NCBI GenBank assembly: GCA_050697275.1
Contig: JBOGZI010000118.1
Coordinates: forward strand, 1-12,920
DNA from: JBOGZI01 sp050697275
Lineage (GTDB): Bacteria; Actinomycetota; Thermoleophilia; Solirubrobacterales; 70-9
Direction of reading: 5' to 3'
DNA: 12,920 bases
A model generated the notes under the pieces. That model made no database searches. It was given only the letters and a program-made list of their open reading frames with translations, and was not told where the DNA came from. The translations under genes and the position numbers were made by a program. This document shows positions 1 through 6,514 of this stretch, one piece after another (the stretch's first letter is position 1; every line of letters starts with the position of its first letter).

Positions 1-656
1 AGATGGCGATCCTCGCCCGGCTCGCCTTCGGGGCCCCGTTCGGTCTCGACGACGTCTCCTACGAGGGAATCGAGGACATCCGGCCCGACGACCTCGCCTA
101 CGCCAAGGAGCTCGGCCTGTCGCTGAAGCTGCTCGGCGTCGCCGAGCTGCGCGGCGACGAGATCAGCGTCCGCGTCTTTCCCTGCTTCCTGCACGCGGGC
201 CACCCGCTGGCGCCGATCGAGGGCCCCTTCAACGCGGTGATGGTGGAGGCCCCCGCGATCACCGAGATCACCATGTCGGGTCCGGGCGCGGGCGGTACCG
301 AGACGGCCTCGGCGGTGCTCGGCGACCTGATCTCGGTGATCGCCGGCGGCTCGCCCCTGTTCGAGGAGAACTCGAAGCTGAAGATCGCCAAGGACACCGA
401 GTCGGCCTTCTACCTCCACCTCGAGGTGGACGACCGGCCGGGGGTGCTCGCCCAGGTGGCGAAGGTGCTCGGGGACAAGGAGGTCTCGGTCCGCAGCGTC
501 GTCCAGCGGGGCCACGGCGACGACGCGACGCTGATCATGGTCATGCACCGGGTCTCGGAGAAGCGCTTCGACGCCGCTCTGGGGAGAATCGCCAAGCTCG
601 ATCTGCTGCGCTCGCCCCCGCGCGCGATCCGGGTGATCGAGGAAGAGTTCACCTAG
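1..656 (+). CDS. hom: Homoserine dehydrogenase, C-terminal part (5' end outside window)
   Basis: NADP-dependent reduction of aspartate semialdehyde to homoserine, the branch-point step toward threonine and methionine, in the cytoplasm. Visible are the end of the catalytic domain, with the family signature GPGAGGTETASAVLGDL (residues 93-109 counted from the Met codon at base 3), and a C-terminal ACT domain (about residues 136-205, FYLHLEVDDRPGVLAQVAKV) that normally mediates threonine feedback. Reading is open to the left edge, and the Met at base 3 sits inside the conserved 'AILARLAFG' segment, so it is an internal residue and the gene starts outside the window. The stop TAG overlaps the thrC GTG by one base (TAGTG), which implies translational coupling. 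Family assignment is secure; threonine sensitivity is inferred from the ACT domain. Confidence 0.96.
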   Translation, partial: MAILARLAFGAPFGLDDVSYEGIEDIRPDDLAYAKELGLSLKLLGVAELRGDEISVRVFPCFLHAGHPLAPIEGPFNAVMVEAPAITEITMSGPGAGGTETASAVLGDLISVIAGGSPLFEENSKLKIAKDTESAFYLHLEVDDRPGVLAQVAKVLGDKEVSVRSVVQRGHGDDATLIMVMHRVSEKRFDAALGRIAKLDLLRSPPRAIRVIEEEFT

Positions 657-1690
657 TGCCGGTCCCGCTGATCGAGCGTTACCGCGATCGCCTCCCGCTC
701 GAGCAGGGCGACCCGGTGGTGACGCTGAACGAGGGATCGACGCCGCTGATCCACTCCCCGCGGCTCTCGGAGCGGATCGGGGCGGAGGCCTACCTCAAGT
801 TCGAGGGGGCGAATCCCACCGGCAGCTTCAAGGACCGCGGCATGACCGTGGCGGTCTCGCGCGCCGCCGGGGCCGGGGTGGAGGCGATCATCTGCGCCTC
901 CACCGGGAACACCGCCGCCAGCTGCGCCGCCTATGCGGCCCGCGCCGGGCTGCGGGGCGCGGTGATCGTGCCCGAGGGCAAGATCGCGATCGGCAAGCTG
1001 GCCCAGGCGCTGATGCACGGCGCCCGGGTGATCGCCCTCGAGGGCAATTTCGACCAGGCGCTCGAGATCGTCCGGGAGCTGGCCGACCGCCACCCGGTCG
1101 AGCTGGTCAACTCGGTCAACCAGTACCGGATCGAGGGCCAGAAGACCGCTGCCTTCGAGGTCTGCGACGAGCTCGGCGAGGCGCCCGAGGCGATCGCGAT
1201 CCCGGTCGGCAACGCGGGCAACGTCACCTCCTGGTGGGCCGGCTTCCAGGAGTACGAGGCCTCGCCGATCCTCTACGGCTTCCAGGCGGAGGGAGCGGCG
1301 CCGCTGGTGGAGGGCCACCCGATCCGGAAGCCGGAGACGGTCGCCTCGGCGATCCGGATCGGCAACCCCGCCCGCTGGGAGGAGGCGATGAACGCCTTCA
1401 CCGCCTCGCGGGGCCGGGTCGCGGCGGTCTCCGACGAGCGGATCCTCGAGGCGTACCACTGGGTCGCCGACCACGAGGGCGTCTTCTGCGAGCCGGCCTC
1501 GGCCGCCTCGGTCGCCGGGCTCTTCGCGCACGGGCTCCCCGTCGCCGACGGGGTTGAGGCCCCTCGCACCGTGGTCTGCGTGCTCACCGGCCACGGCCTC
1601 AAGGACCCCGACAGCGCGATCGGCAAGGCCCCCGCGGTTACCGGGTGTCCGGCCGAGCTCTCGGAGGTCGAGAGGGCCATCTTCGACTGA
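656..1690 (+). CDS. thrC: Threonine synthase
   Basis: PLP-dependent conversion of O-phosphohomoserine to threonine plus phosphate, the last step of the pathway. At 344 residues it matches the short bacterial/actinobacterial class. The PLP lysine is K59 in the motif GSFKDRG (57-62 region), the substrate/PLP region follows in STGNTAASC (82-90), and the phosphate-binding loop is GNAGN (185-189). The start is the GTG at 656, overlapping the hom stop by one base; this gives the normal N-terminus (IERYRDRLPL...LNEGSTPLI). The last 46 codons (from 1553) exist again as an orphan copy at 5357-5494. The present tail reads ...CPAELSEVERAIFD, and the orphan tail differs, so the C-terminus may have been exchanged by an insertion event. 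Confidence 0.97.
   Translation: MPVPLIERYRDRLPLEQGDPVVTLNEGSTPLIHSPRLSERIGAEAYLKFEGANPTGSFKDRGMTVAVSRAAGAGVEAIICASTGNTAASCAAYAARAGLRGAVIVPEGKIAIGKLAQALMHGARVIALEGNFDQALEIVRELADRHPVELVNSVNQYRIEGQKTAAFEVCDELGEAPEAIAIPVGNAGNVTSWWAGFQEYEASPILYGFQAEGAAPLVEGHPIRKPETVASAIRIGNPARWEEAMNAFTASRGRVAAVSDERILEAYHWVADHEGVFCEPASAASVAGLFAHGLPVADGVEAPRTVVCVLTGHGLKDPDSAIGKAPAVTGCPAELSEVERAIFD
1553..1690 (+). repeat. Direct repeat copy 1: 3' end of thrC
   Basis: These 138 bp align without gaps to 5357-5494 in the same orientation. The first 44 bp (1553-1596 versus 5357-5400) are identical; the remaining 94 bp carry 18 mismatches by my count, including the different stop codons TGA and TAG. Homology starts abruptly, since bases before 1553 and before 5357 do not match. 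The pattern of an identical core followed by a diverged but still coding tail resembles the attachment-site arrangement of elements that insert into a gene's 3' end and restore it. Confidence 0.9.
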
Positions 1691-1695
1691 GCGCG

Positions 1696-1722
1696 CCGCT
1701 TGCCCTTCGAGGGGCGCTGCGG
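1696..1722 (+). terminator. Imperfect stem-loop after thrC
   Basis: CCGC (1696-1699) pairs with GCGG (1719-1722), and the inner GCCC pairs with GGGC around a TTCGAG loop, with a small internal bulge. It begins six bases past the thrC stop and has no T-run. It could be a weak terminator or a processing structure before the next promoter. Confidence 0.35.
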
Positions 1723-1728
1723 TAGGCT
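1723..1728 (+). promoter_or_regulatory. Candidate -10 box (TAGGCT) for the Tat-protein gene
   Basis: TAGGCT fits the actinobacterial TAnnnT pattern and would place the transcript start near 1735, about 25 bases before the ATG at 1760. A purine-rich Shine-Dalgarno stretch (GGGAGA, 1748-1753) is six bases from that ATG. No convincing -35 was found. Confidence 0.35.
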
Positions 1729-1759
1729 CGTCTCCGGGTAGGGGGCCGGGAGACATCGG

Positions 1760-2323
1760 ATGTCACGCGACGAACTGGTCAACGCATACCTCGAGGGCGG
1801 CGTCAGCCGCCGGACCTTCATCCGGCGGCTCGTGGGGGCCGGGGTCACCCTCGGGGCCGCGGTTTCCTACGCACACCTGCTCTCCCCGGAGCGGGCGGGC
1901 GCCCAGACCGCGAATCCGGACTTCTACAGGGCCCCCCAGGTCTCCCTGGACGTTGCTTCCAAGAGCGGGCCCGCCCTGGTCAAGAATGGTGCGGTCGAGG
2001 TCTTCATCAGCGTTCAGGAATCGGCGCAGATTCAGCTGACGGCAGTCGCGACGGCGGCGGCCGGCGGCGCCGGGGCGGCTGCGGCGAAGCGCAAGCGAAA
2101 GAAGGCCAAGCCGAGGACGGTCGCCAGCTTGGTCGTCGACTTCCCCGCTGGCGGACAGCAGTTGATCAAGATGCCCCTCAACCGCGCCGGGCGCAAGCTG
2201 TTCAAGCGCGCCAGGAAGGCGAAGGTGCTGGTCTCGGCGACCGCAACGGACCGGCAGGGGGCGGTGACCGCGGTCTCGGCCGAGCGGACCGTGAAGGGGG
2301 CCAAGAAGAAGAAGCGGAAGTAG
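1760..2323 (+). CDS. Tat-exported small beta-sandwich protein, Lys/Arg-rich, unknown function
   Basis: 187 residues. The N-terminus carries a twin-arginine signal: SRRTFIRR at 16-23, then a hydrophobic stretch (LVGAGVTLGAAVSYAHLL, 24-41) and a likely cleavage site at AGA-QT near residue 49. Export by Tat suggests folding before secretion. The mature part alternates beta-like hydrophobic strands (VSLDVASKSG..., VEVFISVQESAQIQLTAVA) with a basic patch (KRKRKKAKPR, 110-119), a second strand block (LNRAGRKLFKRARKAKVLVSATATD) and a Lys-rich tail (KKKKRK). The 'rGRKLfkrARkakVlVsATATD' style recalls extracellular repeat modules of Solirubrobacterales, here as a single copy; that is recollection, not a search result. 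No catalytic motif is visible. The basic regions suggest binding to anionic envelope polymers. It ends four bases from the stop of the convergent amidase-glycosyltransferase gene. Confidence 0.8.
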   Translation: MSRDELVNAYLEGGVSRRTFIRRLVGAGVTLGAAVSYAHLLSPERAGAQTANPDFYRAPQVSLDVASKSGPALVKNGAVEVFISVQESAQIQLTAVATAAAGGAGAAAAKRKRKKAKPRTVASLVVDFPAGGQQLIKMPLNRAGRKLFKRARKAKVLVSATATDRQGAVTAVSAERTVKGAKKKKRK

Positions 2324-2327
2324 CCGC

Positions 2328-5321
2328 CTACGGGGCGGCGTCTTCCGAGGCCAGCCCGCCAACCCCAGGCGGACGGCGCTGATCGACGAACAGCACCCCG
2401 AGCTTGCCGCGGCCGGGGAGCGCGATCTCCACCCAGATACCGATCCAGGCCGCTAAGGTCGCGAGCGCCACCAGCGGCAGGGAGCGCCGGTAGCGCCGCC
2501 TCAGCCCCTTCCCTCCCCACCGTCGAACCTGGCGCCAGGTTCGCGTCAGACGCGAGGGAACGTAGCGAGCGAAGAGGTAGCTGACCATCGGCCACCGCAG
2601 TAGCCGCTGGCCGCCCCGGTGGTCGTCCAGGACGATCCTTCCCCAGCTCCTCCCGCGCCTGAAGTGATGGCGCAGCAGGCGCCACGGTCTCGAGCAGCGG
2701 CTGCGATGGATCAACCGGACATCCTGGGCCCGGTAGGCGACGTGTCCCTTGGAGAAGAGCGCCCTGTTGACGACGGTGTCCTCGCCCGCCCGCAGGTGCT
2801 CCGGAAATCCGCCGATTTCGAGCACGAACTCGCGCGAGTAGGAGCAGTGCGCCGGCGGGGCCTCGAGCTCTGCTGATGGCCTGCCGGGCAGCGCGCCCGC
2901 GTGGTCCAGGAAGTAGGACGCCCAGCCGGACAGCGTGGGCGTCCCGTTGATGATCGAACCGGTGACCATCGGGTACCCGAGCTCATGGCCCTCGATCCTC
3001 GCCGCCAGGCTGCCGGGGGGCAGCTCGACGTGCGAGCCGGGGAAGGACAGATATTCGCCGCGCGCCGCGGCGACGCCGGCGTTTCGAGCCCGTCCCGGGA
3101 GCGCCGGCCCCTCGAGCTCGATCAGCTGAACGTCCGGGAAGCGCTCCCGGACGATCTCCGCGGTGCGGTCCTCGCCGCTGACCACGACGATCACCTCGAA
3201 TTCCTGCGGACATTCCTGTTCCACCACCGAGCGCACCGCGCACTCGATCCGGTCCTCGTCATTGCGTGAGATCACGATCGCCGAGAGGATCGGCGCGTCG
3301 AGGTCGAGCCGCTCGAGATCCAGCTCCGCTCGCGCCCCCCTCTCCAGGGGGTCTGCCAGGACCGGTAGTCCCGCCGGTCTCCGCTTCCAGGCCCTCGGCT
3401 CTCCGCCCGACTTCAGCAACTGGAAGTAGTCGCGCTGGAATCGGCGTTCGGGATCGGCCTGCTCGTACTTCGCTACCCGCGCCAGGCGTCGCGGCAGGTT
3501 GAGGCCCGCAAGGTGCTGTATCCGCACCGTGGTCCGCTTCCAGCTCGATCTCGGTATGGAGAACGGCACCGGCACCAGGTGGAGACGCCGATCGGACAGC
3601 TCCTGTCCGGGCCGCGGCGCGAACAGCCGATATACCCAGAGCTCGGCCCGGTCGTAGTGATCGCCGTCACCGACCATCCGGAAGACGCGAAAGCCGTAGG
3701 CCGACCCGGGATCGGCGTCCCGGTCGACGAAGCGCCGCAGGGCCACTCCGTCGCCCGGATCGATCCGCTCATCGGCGTCCAGCCACAGCGCCCACGCCGC
3801 ACCGGTGCGCACCGCCTCGGCGAGCAGCCGCGAGCGGTTGGCGGCGTCATCCCAGCCCTTGTAATCGGGCCGTGGCGGGTTCCGGAGCAGGCCCTCGACC
3901 AGCTTGCTCTCCTCGAGCAGCTCGGCGGTGCGATCGCTGCTGCCGTCGTCGAGCGCGATCACCGCGTCCGCGAAGCTCCCGACCGACTCCAGGTAGCCGG
4001 GGATGTCCTGCTCGCCGTTGCGAACCGGCAGCAGGCAGACGAGGCGCGGCCGCCCTTGCGACGGTGCGGGTGGAGGCTCGGCCGAGAGCCTCCGGGCGAC
4101 CGCCCCGGGATCGAGCACCGGGGTCCCGGCGTCGCGCGCGGTCCAGGGCCGAAGCTCGCCTTCCGCCGGCTCACCCAGCAGCCGGGCCGGCCGCTGCTCG
4201 TGGGCTCGATCAGGGTCGGCCTGCTCGTACTTCGCGCGTCTCTCCGCCAGACGCTCGGGGGAGTCCAGGTGCCGAACGCGAATCGTCGTACGAACCCAAG
4301 CGCGGCGGGGAACCTGGACCGGCACCGGATTGAAGTGGAGCGGGCGGGCGGGGAGGCTCAGTTCGGGCGTGAAGGCGAACAGTCGGTAGACCCAGCTGAA
4401 CGGGCCGACGCTGAGTCTGTCCCCCCACATCCGGTGCAGCTCCAGCCCGTAGGTACAGCCTGGAATCGCGTCGGACTCCAGGAACCCTCGCAGCGCCCTC
4501 GCATCCGCTGGATCGAGCCTCTCATCGGAGTCGAGGAAGATCACCCAGCGGGGCTCGAGGCCAGCGGCCGCGTCGAGTAGCCGCTCGCGGTTGCGGCCAT
4601 CGTCCCAACCGGCGTAGCCCTCCCGGCGCGAATTCGAGAGCAGCACCTCGACCAGCGGGCTGTCCTGCAACAGCTCGGCAGTCTCGTCGGTGGAGCCGTC
4701 ATCGAGGGCGACGACCGCGTCCGCGAAGCAGGCGACGGATTCGATGTAGCCGGGAATGTCCCTGGCGGCGTTCCGGGCGGGCAGCAGGCAGACCACCCGG
4801 TTGCTGCGCTCCCTGGCCCCTCGGAGCAGCCGCTCGAGATCGAGGTTGCCGGGACAGGCCTTCGCGGCGAACACCTCCCGGTGACCGATGACGTGCTTGC
4901 GGTCCAGCGGGATGTCCCAGCGTTGGGCAACTGCGGCGATCAGGAGGGCCCCGACCTCGTACTGCTCCTCGGTTCGCTCGACCCCCTCGGGGTCGCCAGC
5001 ATCCTCGAACTCGATCCCGATCGTGGAGAGGTTCGGGTCGTCCCCGGAAATCAGCTCCGTGGTCGGATCGAGGACGCGGCCGGCATGGCGGGCCGTGTCC
5101 TCCTCCTCCACGAACTGCGCCACCCTTCCGTCAAGGGCGACCAGGTAGTGCGAACTGACCCCGCTCTCCCGGCGCGAGAACCAGGACACCGCGGACTCGT
5201 AGGACCCCGCGGTGGTGTGGACGATGATGCCCCTCGGCCTGTGCCCGGCGCGTCCGTGGGTGAGGTTGGGAGTCGGACACCGCTCGACCTCGATCGCTCG
5301 CGACCCGCTCACCCTGGCCAT
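2328..5321 (-). CDS. Fusion protein: N-acetylmuramoyl-L-alanine amidase (amidase_2) + three GT2-type glycosyltransferase domains + C-terminal membrane helix
   Basis: 997 residues. Domain 1 (about 25-168) is amidase_2/PGRP-like: zinc ligands by comparison with T7 lysozyme are H35 (IIVHTTAG), H147 (IGHREV) and C156 (KACPG), with K154 matching the catalytic lysine. Domain 2 (about 174-400) and domain 3 (about 425-660) are paralogous GT2 folds with VCLLPxRN starts, ALDDGS motifs and DxD in LDSDERLDP (D264/D266) and LDADERIDP (D515/D517). Domain 4 (about 676-900) is a third GT2-like unit (AIVISRNDED...) in which the DxD position reads FPGSHVEL with no aspartate, though GEDTVVNRAL (846-855) is kept. 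A basic stretch (930-946) precedes one transmembrane helix (about 947-968). No signal peptide is visible, so the bulk is predicted cytoplasmic. The ATG at 5321 lacks a clear Shine-Dalgarno; an in-frame GTG at 5312 is an alternative. Amidases cut the MurNAc-L-Ala bond and GT2 enzymes transfer sugars; the joint substrate is unknown, with a cell-wall glycan intermediate a reasonable inference. Confidence 0.88.
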   Translation of the reverse strand: MARVSGSRAIEVERCPTPNLTHGRAGHRPRGIIVHTTAGSYESAVSWFSRRESGVSSHYLVALDGRVAQFVEEEDTARHAGRVLDPTTELISGDDPNLSTIGIEFEDAGDPEGVERTEEQYEVGALLIAAVAQRWDIPLDRKHVIGHREVFAAKACPGNLDLERLLRGARERSNRVVCLLPARNAARDIPGYIESVACFADAVVALDDGSTDETAELLQDSPLVEVLLSNSRREGYAGWDDGRNRERLLDAAAGLEPRWVIFLDSDERLDPADARALRGFLESDAIPGCTYGLELHRMWGDRLSVGPFSWVYRLFAFTPELSLPARPLHFNPVPVQVPRRAWVRTTIRVRHLDSPERLAERRAKYEQADPDRAHEQRPARLLGEPAEGELRPWTARDAGTPVLDPGAVARRLSAEPPPAPSQGRPRLVCLLPVRNGEQDIPGYLESVGSFADAVIALDDGSSDRTAELLEESKLVEGLLRNPPRPDYKGWDDAANRSRLLAEAVRTGAAWALWLDADERIDPGDGVALRRFVDRDADPGSAYGFRVFRMVGDGDHYDRAELWVYRLFAPRPGQELSDRRLHLVPVPFSIPRSSWKRTTVRIQHLAGLNLPRRLARVAKYEQADPERRFQRDYFQLLKSGGEPRAWKRRPAGLPVLADPLERGARAELDLERLDLDAPILSAIVISRNDEDRIECAVRSVVEQECPQEFEVIVVVSGEDRTAEIVRERFPDVQLIELEGPALPGRARNAGVAAARGEYLSFPGSHVELPPGSLAARIEGHELGYPMVTGSIINGTPTLSGWASYFLDHAGALPGRPSAELEAPPAHCSYSREFVLEIGGFPEHLRAGEDTVVNRALFSKGHVAYRAQDVRLIHRSRCSRPWRLLRHHFRRGRSWGRIVLDDHRGGQRLLRWPMVSYLFARYVPSRLTRTWRQVRRWGGKGLRRRYRRSLPLVALATLAAWIGIWVEIALPGRGKLGVLFVDQRRPPGVGGLASEDAAP
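3444..4799 (-). repeat. Tandem duplicated glycosyltransferase domain inside the fusion gene
   Basis: Two units of about 200 codons, residues 175-371 (4799-4209) and 426-626 (4046-3444), share the same order of motifs: VCLLPxRN, DIPGYxESV, FADAVxALDDGS, TAELL, GWDD, DERxDP, WVYRLF, RTTxRxxHL and KYEQADPxR. Divergence outside the motifs shows an old internal duplication rather than a recent one. The region between the units (372-425) is rich in Pro, Ala and Arg and looks like a linker. Confidence 0.85.
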
Positions 5322-5356
5322 CTTAGGCCGGTGCCGGCGCCGTGAAGTCCCACTCT

Positions 5357-5494
5357 GTTGAGGCCCCTCGCACCGTGGTCTGCGTGCTCACCGGCCACGG
5401 GCTCAAGGACCCCGACAGGGCGATCGGCAAGGCCCCCGCGGTCACCGGCTGCAAAGCGGAGCTTGCGGCGGTAGAGAAGGCGGTCTTCGACTAG
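5357..5494 (+). pseudogene. Orphan thrC 3' fragment (direct repeat copy 2)
   Basis: In frame it reads VEAPRTVVCVLTGHGLKDPD at its start and ends ...AELAAVEKAVFD-stop: the last 45 residues of a threonine synthase without the catalytic core. It aligns gap-free to 1553-1690. A GTG at 5342 could open a 50-codon ORF through it, but there is no Shine-Dalgarno and the first five codons are not thrC-like. The reading frame is intact and changes are partly synonymous, so this tail was either under selection until recently or came from a different thrC allele. The PPOX gene starts only ten bases after it, so this copy may mark the original thrC-PPOX junction. It also spans the likely upstream region of the minus-strand fusion gene starting at 5321. 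Confidence 0.85.
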
Positions 5495-5504
5495 CTTCCA
5501 GGCC

Positions 5505-5915
5505 GTGGACCTCGACGAGGCGCGCGACTTCCTCCGCGAGCACCACCGCGGCGTGCTCGCGACCAGGCGACGGGACGGCGGGATCCAGCAGAGCCCGGTT
5601 CTGGTCAACGTGGACGGCGAGGGGAGGGCGATCATCTCGAGCCGGGAGACCGCCTACAAGGTGCGCAACCTCCGCCGCGACCCGTGGGCGCAGGCATGCG
5701 TCTTCACCGATCGGTTCTTCGGGGAGTGGCTGTTCGTCGAGGGCGCGGCCGAGGTCCTCTCGCTCCCGGAGGCGATGGATCCCCTGATCGACTACTACAA
5801 GCGCTTCCCCGACGAGAACCCCGACTGGGACGACTACCGGGCGCGGATGGAGCGCGAGCGGCGCGTGCTGATCCGGATCGAGCTCGAGCGCGCCGGGCCC
5901 GATCGCCAGGGATGA
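5505..5915 (+). CDS. PPOX-class (pyridoxamine 5'-phosphate oxidase-fold) F420/FMN-dependent enzyme
   Basis: 136 residues, the usual size for the split-barrel single-domain family. The N-terminus has the family layout: helix (DEARDFLREHHRGVLAT), DGGIQQSPVLVNVDGEGRAIISS strands, then TAYKVRNLRRDPWAQACV (49-66), which corresponds to the cofactor phosphate-binding segment of F420-dependent PPOX proteins. Substrate is unknown; family members reduce F420-linked substrates or bind flavin, heme or F420. The GTG start at 5505 gives the expected N-terminus, but no good Shine-Dalgarno precedes it, so it may depend on upstream read-through from the thrC fragment region. Its stop overlaps the ATG of a tiny ORF at 5912 (ATGA). 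Confidence 0.85.
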   Translation: MDLDEARDFLREHHRGVLATRRRDGGIQQSPVLVNVDGEGRAIISSRETAYKVRNLRRDPWAQACVFTDRFFGEWLFVEGAAEVLSLPEAMDPLIDYYKRFPDENPDWDDYRARMERERRVLIRIELERAGPDRQG

Positions 5916-5998
5916 GCCGCCGGAGGCAGCTGGCGCTTGCATCGCGCCGTCTGCGCGAGGCGCTGCGCGCCGCGGTCGAGAAGGCTGTCTTCGAGTGA
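5912..5998 (+). CDS. Tiny ORF (28 codons) of doubtful status, repeat-derived
   Basis: Starts in an ATGA overlap with the PPOX stop and encodes a basic N-terminus (MSRRRQLALASRRL) followed by an amphipathic helix ending AAVEKAVFE. The last nine residues match the end of the orphan thrC tail (AAVEKAVFD) at eight positions, and 5950-5976 is identical to 7250-7276 in the thioredoxin-like gene. It may be a fossil of rearranged gene ends rather than a functional peptide. Followed immediately by a hairpin at 6006-6022. Confidence 0.25.
   Translation: MSRRRQLALASRRLREALRAAVEKAVFE
5950..5976 (+). repeat. 27-bp exact repeat, copy A
   Basis: Identical to 7250-7276 in the same orientation, with sequence diverging immediately on both sides. 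Both copies are read in the same frame as LREALRAAV near a C-terminus. Confidence 0.7.
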
Positions 5999-6005
5999 CG
6001 GCGAT

Positions 6006-6022
6006 CGGGGCGGGTGGCCCCG
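6006..6022 (+). terminator. GC-rich hairpin between convergent genes
   Basis: CGGGGC (6006-6011) pairs with GCCCCG (6017-6022) around a five-base GGGTG loop. It sits between the end of the plus-strand genes at 5998 and the minus-strand stop at 6030, so it could serve both directions. No T-run, as is common in high-GC actinobacteria. Confidence 0.5.
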
Positions 6023-6029
6023 CCGGCCG

Positions 6030-6398
6030 CTAAAGGTGGCCGATTATCAACTTGCTGGGATCGTCTTTGGCGTAGGTGACCGGGATTGTGGCGCCCGGCT
6101 GCAGCGAGCCGATCATCGCCGGGGAGACCGGCTGAGTGGTGCTGACGTCCTGGCCGGAGTCCAGCGACAGGTCGATCTTCATCTCGGGCTGATGGTTGAT
6201 CTCCGTGCCGGTTGCCTCGAGCTGCTTGATCGTCCCCTGCCCCTGGACGCCGTCGTTGGCGAGCTCCTGGGCCAGGGCCTGCTGCGCCTGGACCCCCGCC
6301 ACGGCCTCCTTCGCCTGCGCCAGGCCCTCCTTCATGCTCGGGCGCTCGACGTCCTTCGACATCTTGCGCAGGTCACGCATGTCCTTGAACATTCCCAT
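6030..6398 (-). CDS. Small soluble protein with coiled N-terminus and beta domain, unknown function
   Basis: 122 residues. Residues 1-48 are charged and helix-prone (FKDMRDLRKMSKDVERP, GLAQAKEAVAGVQAQQALAQEL), plausibly a coiled coil. Residues 52-121 form a compact beta domain: GQGTIKQLEATGTEINHQP, MKIDLSLDSG, then LQPGATIPVTYAKDDPSKLII. This has the layout of DUF3592-like beta barrels (tG...n..P.v.l.l.V, L..G..v.V.yDp.dPs), a recognition from memory. No signal peptide or membrane helix. The ATG at 6398 has a good Shine-Dalgarno (AAGGAG, minus strand, 6411-6406) seven bases away, directly preceded by a hairpin. The divergent neighbour at 6515 carries the same type of domain. Confidence 0.75.
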   Translation of the reverse strand: MGMFKDMRDLRKMSKDVERPSMKEGLAQAKEAVAGVQAQQALAQELANDGVQGQGTIKQLEATGTEINHQPEMKIDLSLDSGQDVSTTQPVSPAMIGSLQPGATIPVTYAKDDPSKLIIGHL

Positions 6399-6413
6399 CC
6401 GCGCACTCCTTCT

Positions 6414-6428
6414 CCCCGTTCGACGGGG
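6414..6428 (-). promoter_or_regulatory. Hairpin next to the Shine-Dalgarno of the 6398 gene
   Basis: CCCCGT and ACGGGG form a perfect six-base stem with a three-base loop. On the minus-strand transcript it ends two bases before the AAGGAG ribosome-binding site, so it could affect ribosome access or mRNA stability. A second inverted repeat (AGGGG/CCCCT, 6452-6469, eight-base AT-rich loop) lies further upstream in the same divergent intergenic region and could be an operator. Confidence 0.35.
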
Positions 6429-6514
6429 TCCAACCCGCTTCGCCTCACGCGAGGGGCTTAGATTCCCCTGTTCACGGATTCTAACTAGGCGGTGGTCTGC
6501 TGCTGCTCTCCGGG

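Noticed and set aside
653..1756. Long antisense open frame over thrC
   Set aside because: Mirror of the high-GC codon pattern of thrC; the peptide is Arg/Gly/Asp-rich with no recognisable domain.
3513..4580. Long plus-strand open frame over the amidase-glycosyltransferase gene
   Set aside because: The minus strand encodes clear catalytic motifs through the whole interval; the plus-strand product is low-complexity.
5342..5356. GTG start making the orphan thrC tail a 50-codon gene
   Set aside because: No ribosome-binding site, and the first five codons are unrelated to thrC; better described as a fragment.
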